51,164 bases of DNA from an uncultured Eubacterium sp. Lineage in GTDB: Bacteria; Bacillota; Clostridia; Lachnospirales; Lachnospiraceae. Below, piece by piece: positions 51,111 to 51,164 of the stretch (the stretch's first letter is position 1; each line of letters begins with the position of its first letter). The DNA lies in assembly GCA_947384955.1 (NCBI GenBank), contig CANDJC010000017.1:1-51164 (forward strand), in the 5' to 3' direction. The notes under the pieces were generated by a model. That model saw nothing but the letters and a program-made list of their open reading frames with translations, had not been told where the DNA came from and made no database searches. Made by a program: the position numbers and the translations under genes.

Positions 51111-51164
51111 GGCCTCTCGGACGCCGGGTGACGGGAAGATGCACCGGCTTCCTGCTCCGGCTCC
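51111..51164 (-). repeat. Palindromic element, copy D (cut by the window end)
   Basis: On the minus strand this gives the right end GGCGTCCGAGAGGCC and a right outer arm (about 51122-51150) related to that of copy B. The sequence breaks off just before the inner stem. It is inverted relative to A and B and begins 11 bases after the permease stop. Confidence 0.8.

Overview
The window looks like chromosome of a Gram-positive gut anaerobe of the Lachnospiraceae (class Clostridia). That placement is inference, from AGGAGG-type ribosome binding sites, a secretin-less Tad/Flp pilus locus with DUF5702 and DUF6382-FHA type proteins, and the gene families present. I saw no rRNA, tRNA, CRISPR array or complete insertion sequence. 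Coding density is high and most genes lie on the + strand.

Layout. 1-2370: a palindromic element (copy A), an intact AAA-ATPase/PD-(D/E)XK gene and the tail of a broken TRAP transporter gene. 2390-2790: a small HPr-like gene with its own promoter and terminator. 2845-8999: an AraC regulator and the L-rhamnose pathway rhaB-rhaA-rhaD-fucO, which takes rhamnose to dihydroxyacetone phosphate and 1,2-propanediol. 9146-10624: DUF3788 and DUF2804 genes. 10727-11616: a decayed AAA-ATPase/nuclease gene. 11735-14030: an A+T-rich, translationally coupled SIR2-like/DUF262 pair, a candidate defence system. 14047-36391: a 22-kb Tad pilus locus (tadZ, tadA, tadB, tadC, Flp-like pilin, three pseudopilin-like proteins, a TadV peptidase) continuing into a phospho-signalling set (two FHA proteins, a PP2C phosphatase, a large Ser/Thr kinase), a WG-repeat protein and a 1464-residue LysM surface protein. 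An isolated cysteine-rich prepilin-peptidase N domain lies on the opposite strand inside it. 36408-40555: two chemoreceptors. 40581-44392: an M56 (BlaR1-like) sensor peptidase, a DUF1622 protein, a methyltransferase and a 3'-truncated AAA-ATPase gene. 44481-45547: two inverted copies (C and B) of the palindromic element around A+T-rich tandem repeats. 45704-51100: an oligopeptide/nickel-type ABC importer (binding protein, fused double ATPase, one permease). 51111-51164: the start of a fourth element copy (D).

The strongest unexplained signal is the palindromic element, about 260 bp. All copies share a core with nested stems. The outermost stem differs in sequence between copies but stays self-complementary (35 of 35 paired in copy C, 25 of 25 in copy B). 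Inner stems also show compensated changes. In both copies next to an AAA-ATPase/nuclease gene, the same end of the element faces that gene's start. Other leads are the SIR2/DUF262 pair, two matching palindromes 115 bp apart before tadZ, and a prepilin peptidase apparently split over two genes.

All coordinates and motifs were read by eye. Family names rest on recognised motifs, and no database search was run.
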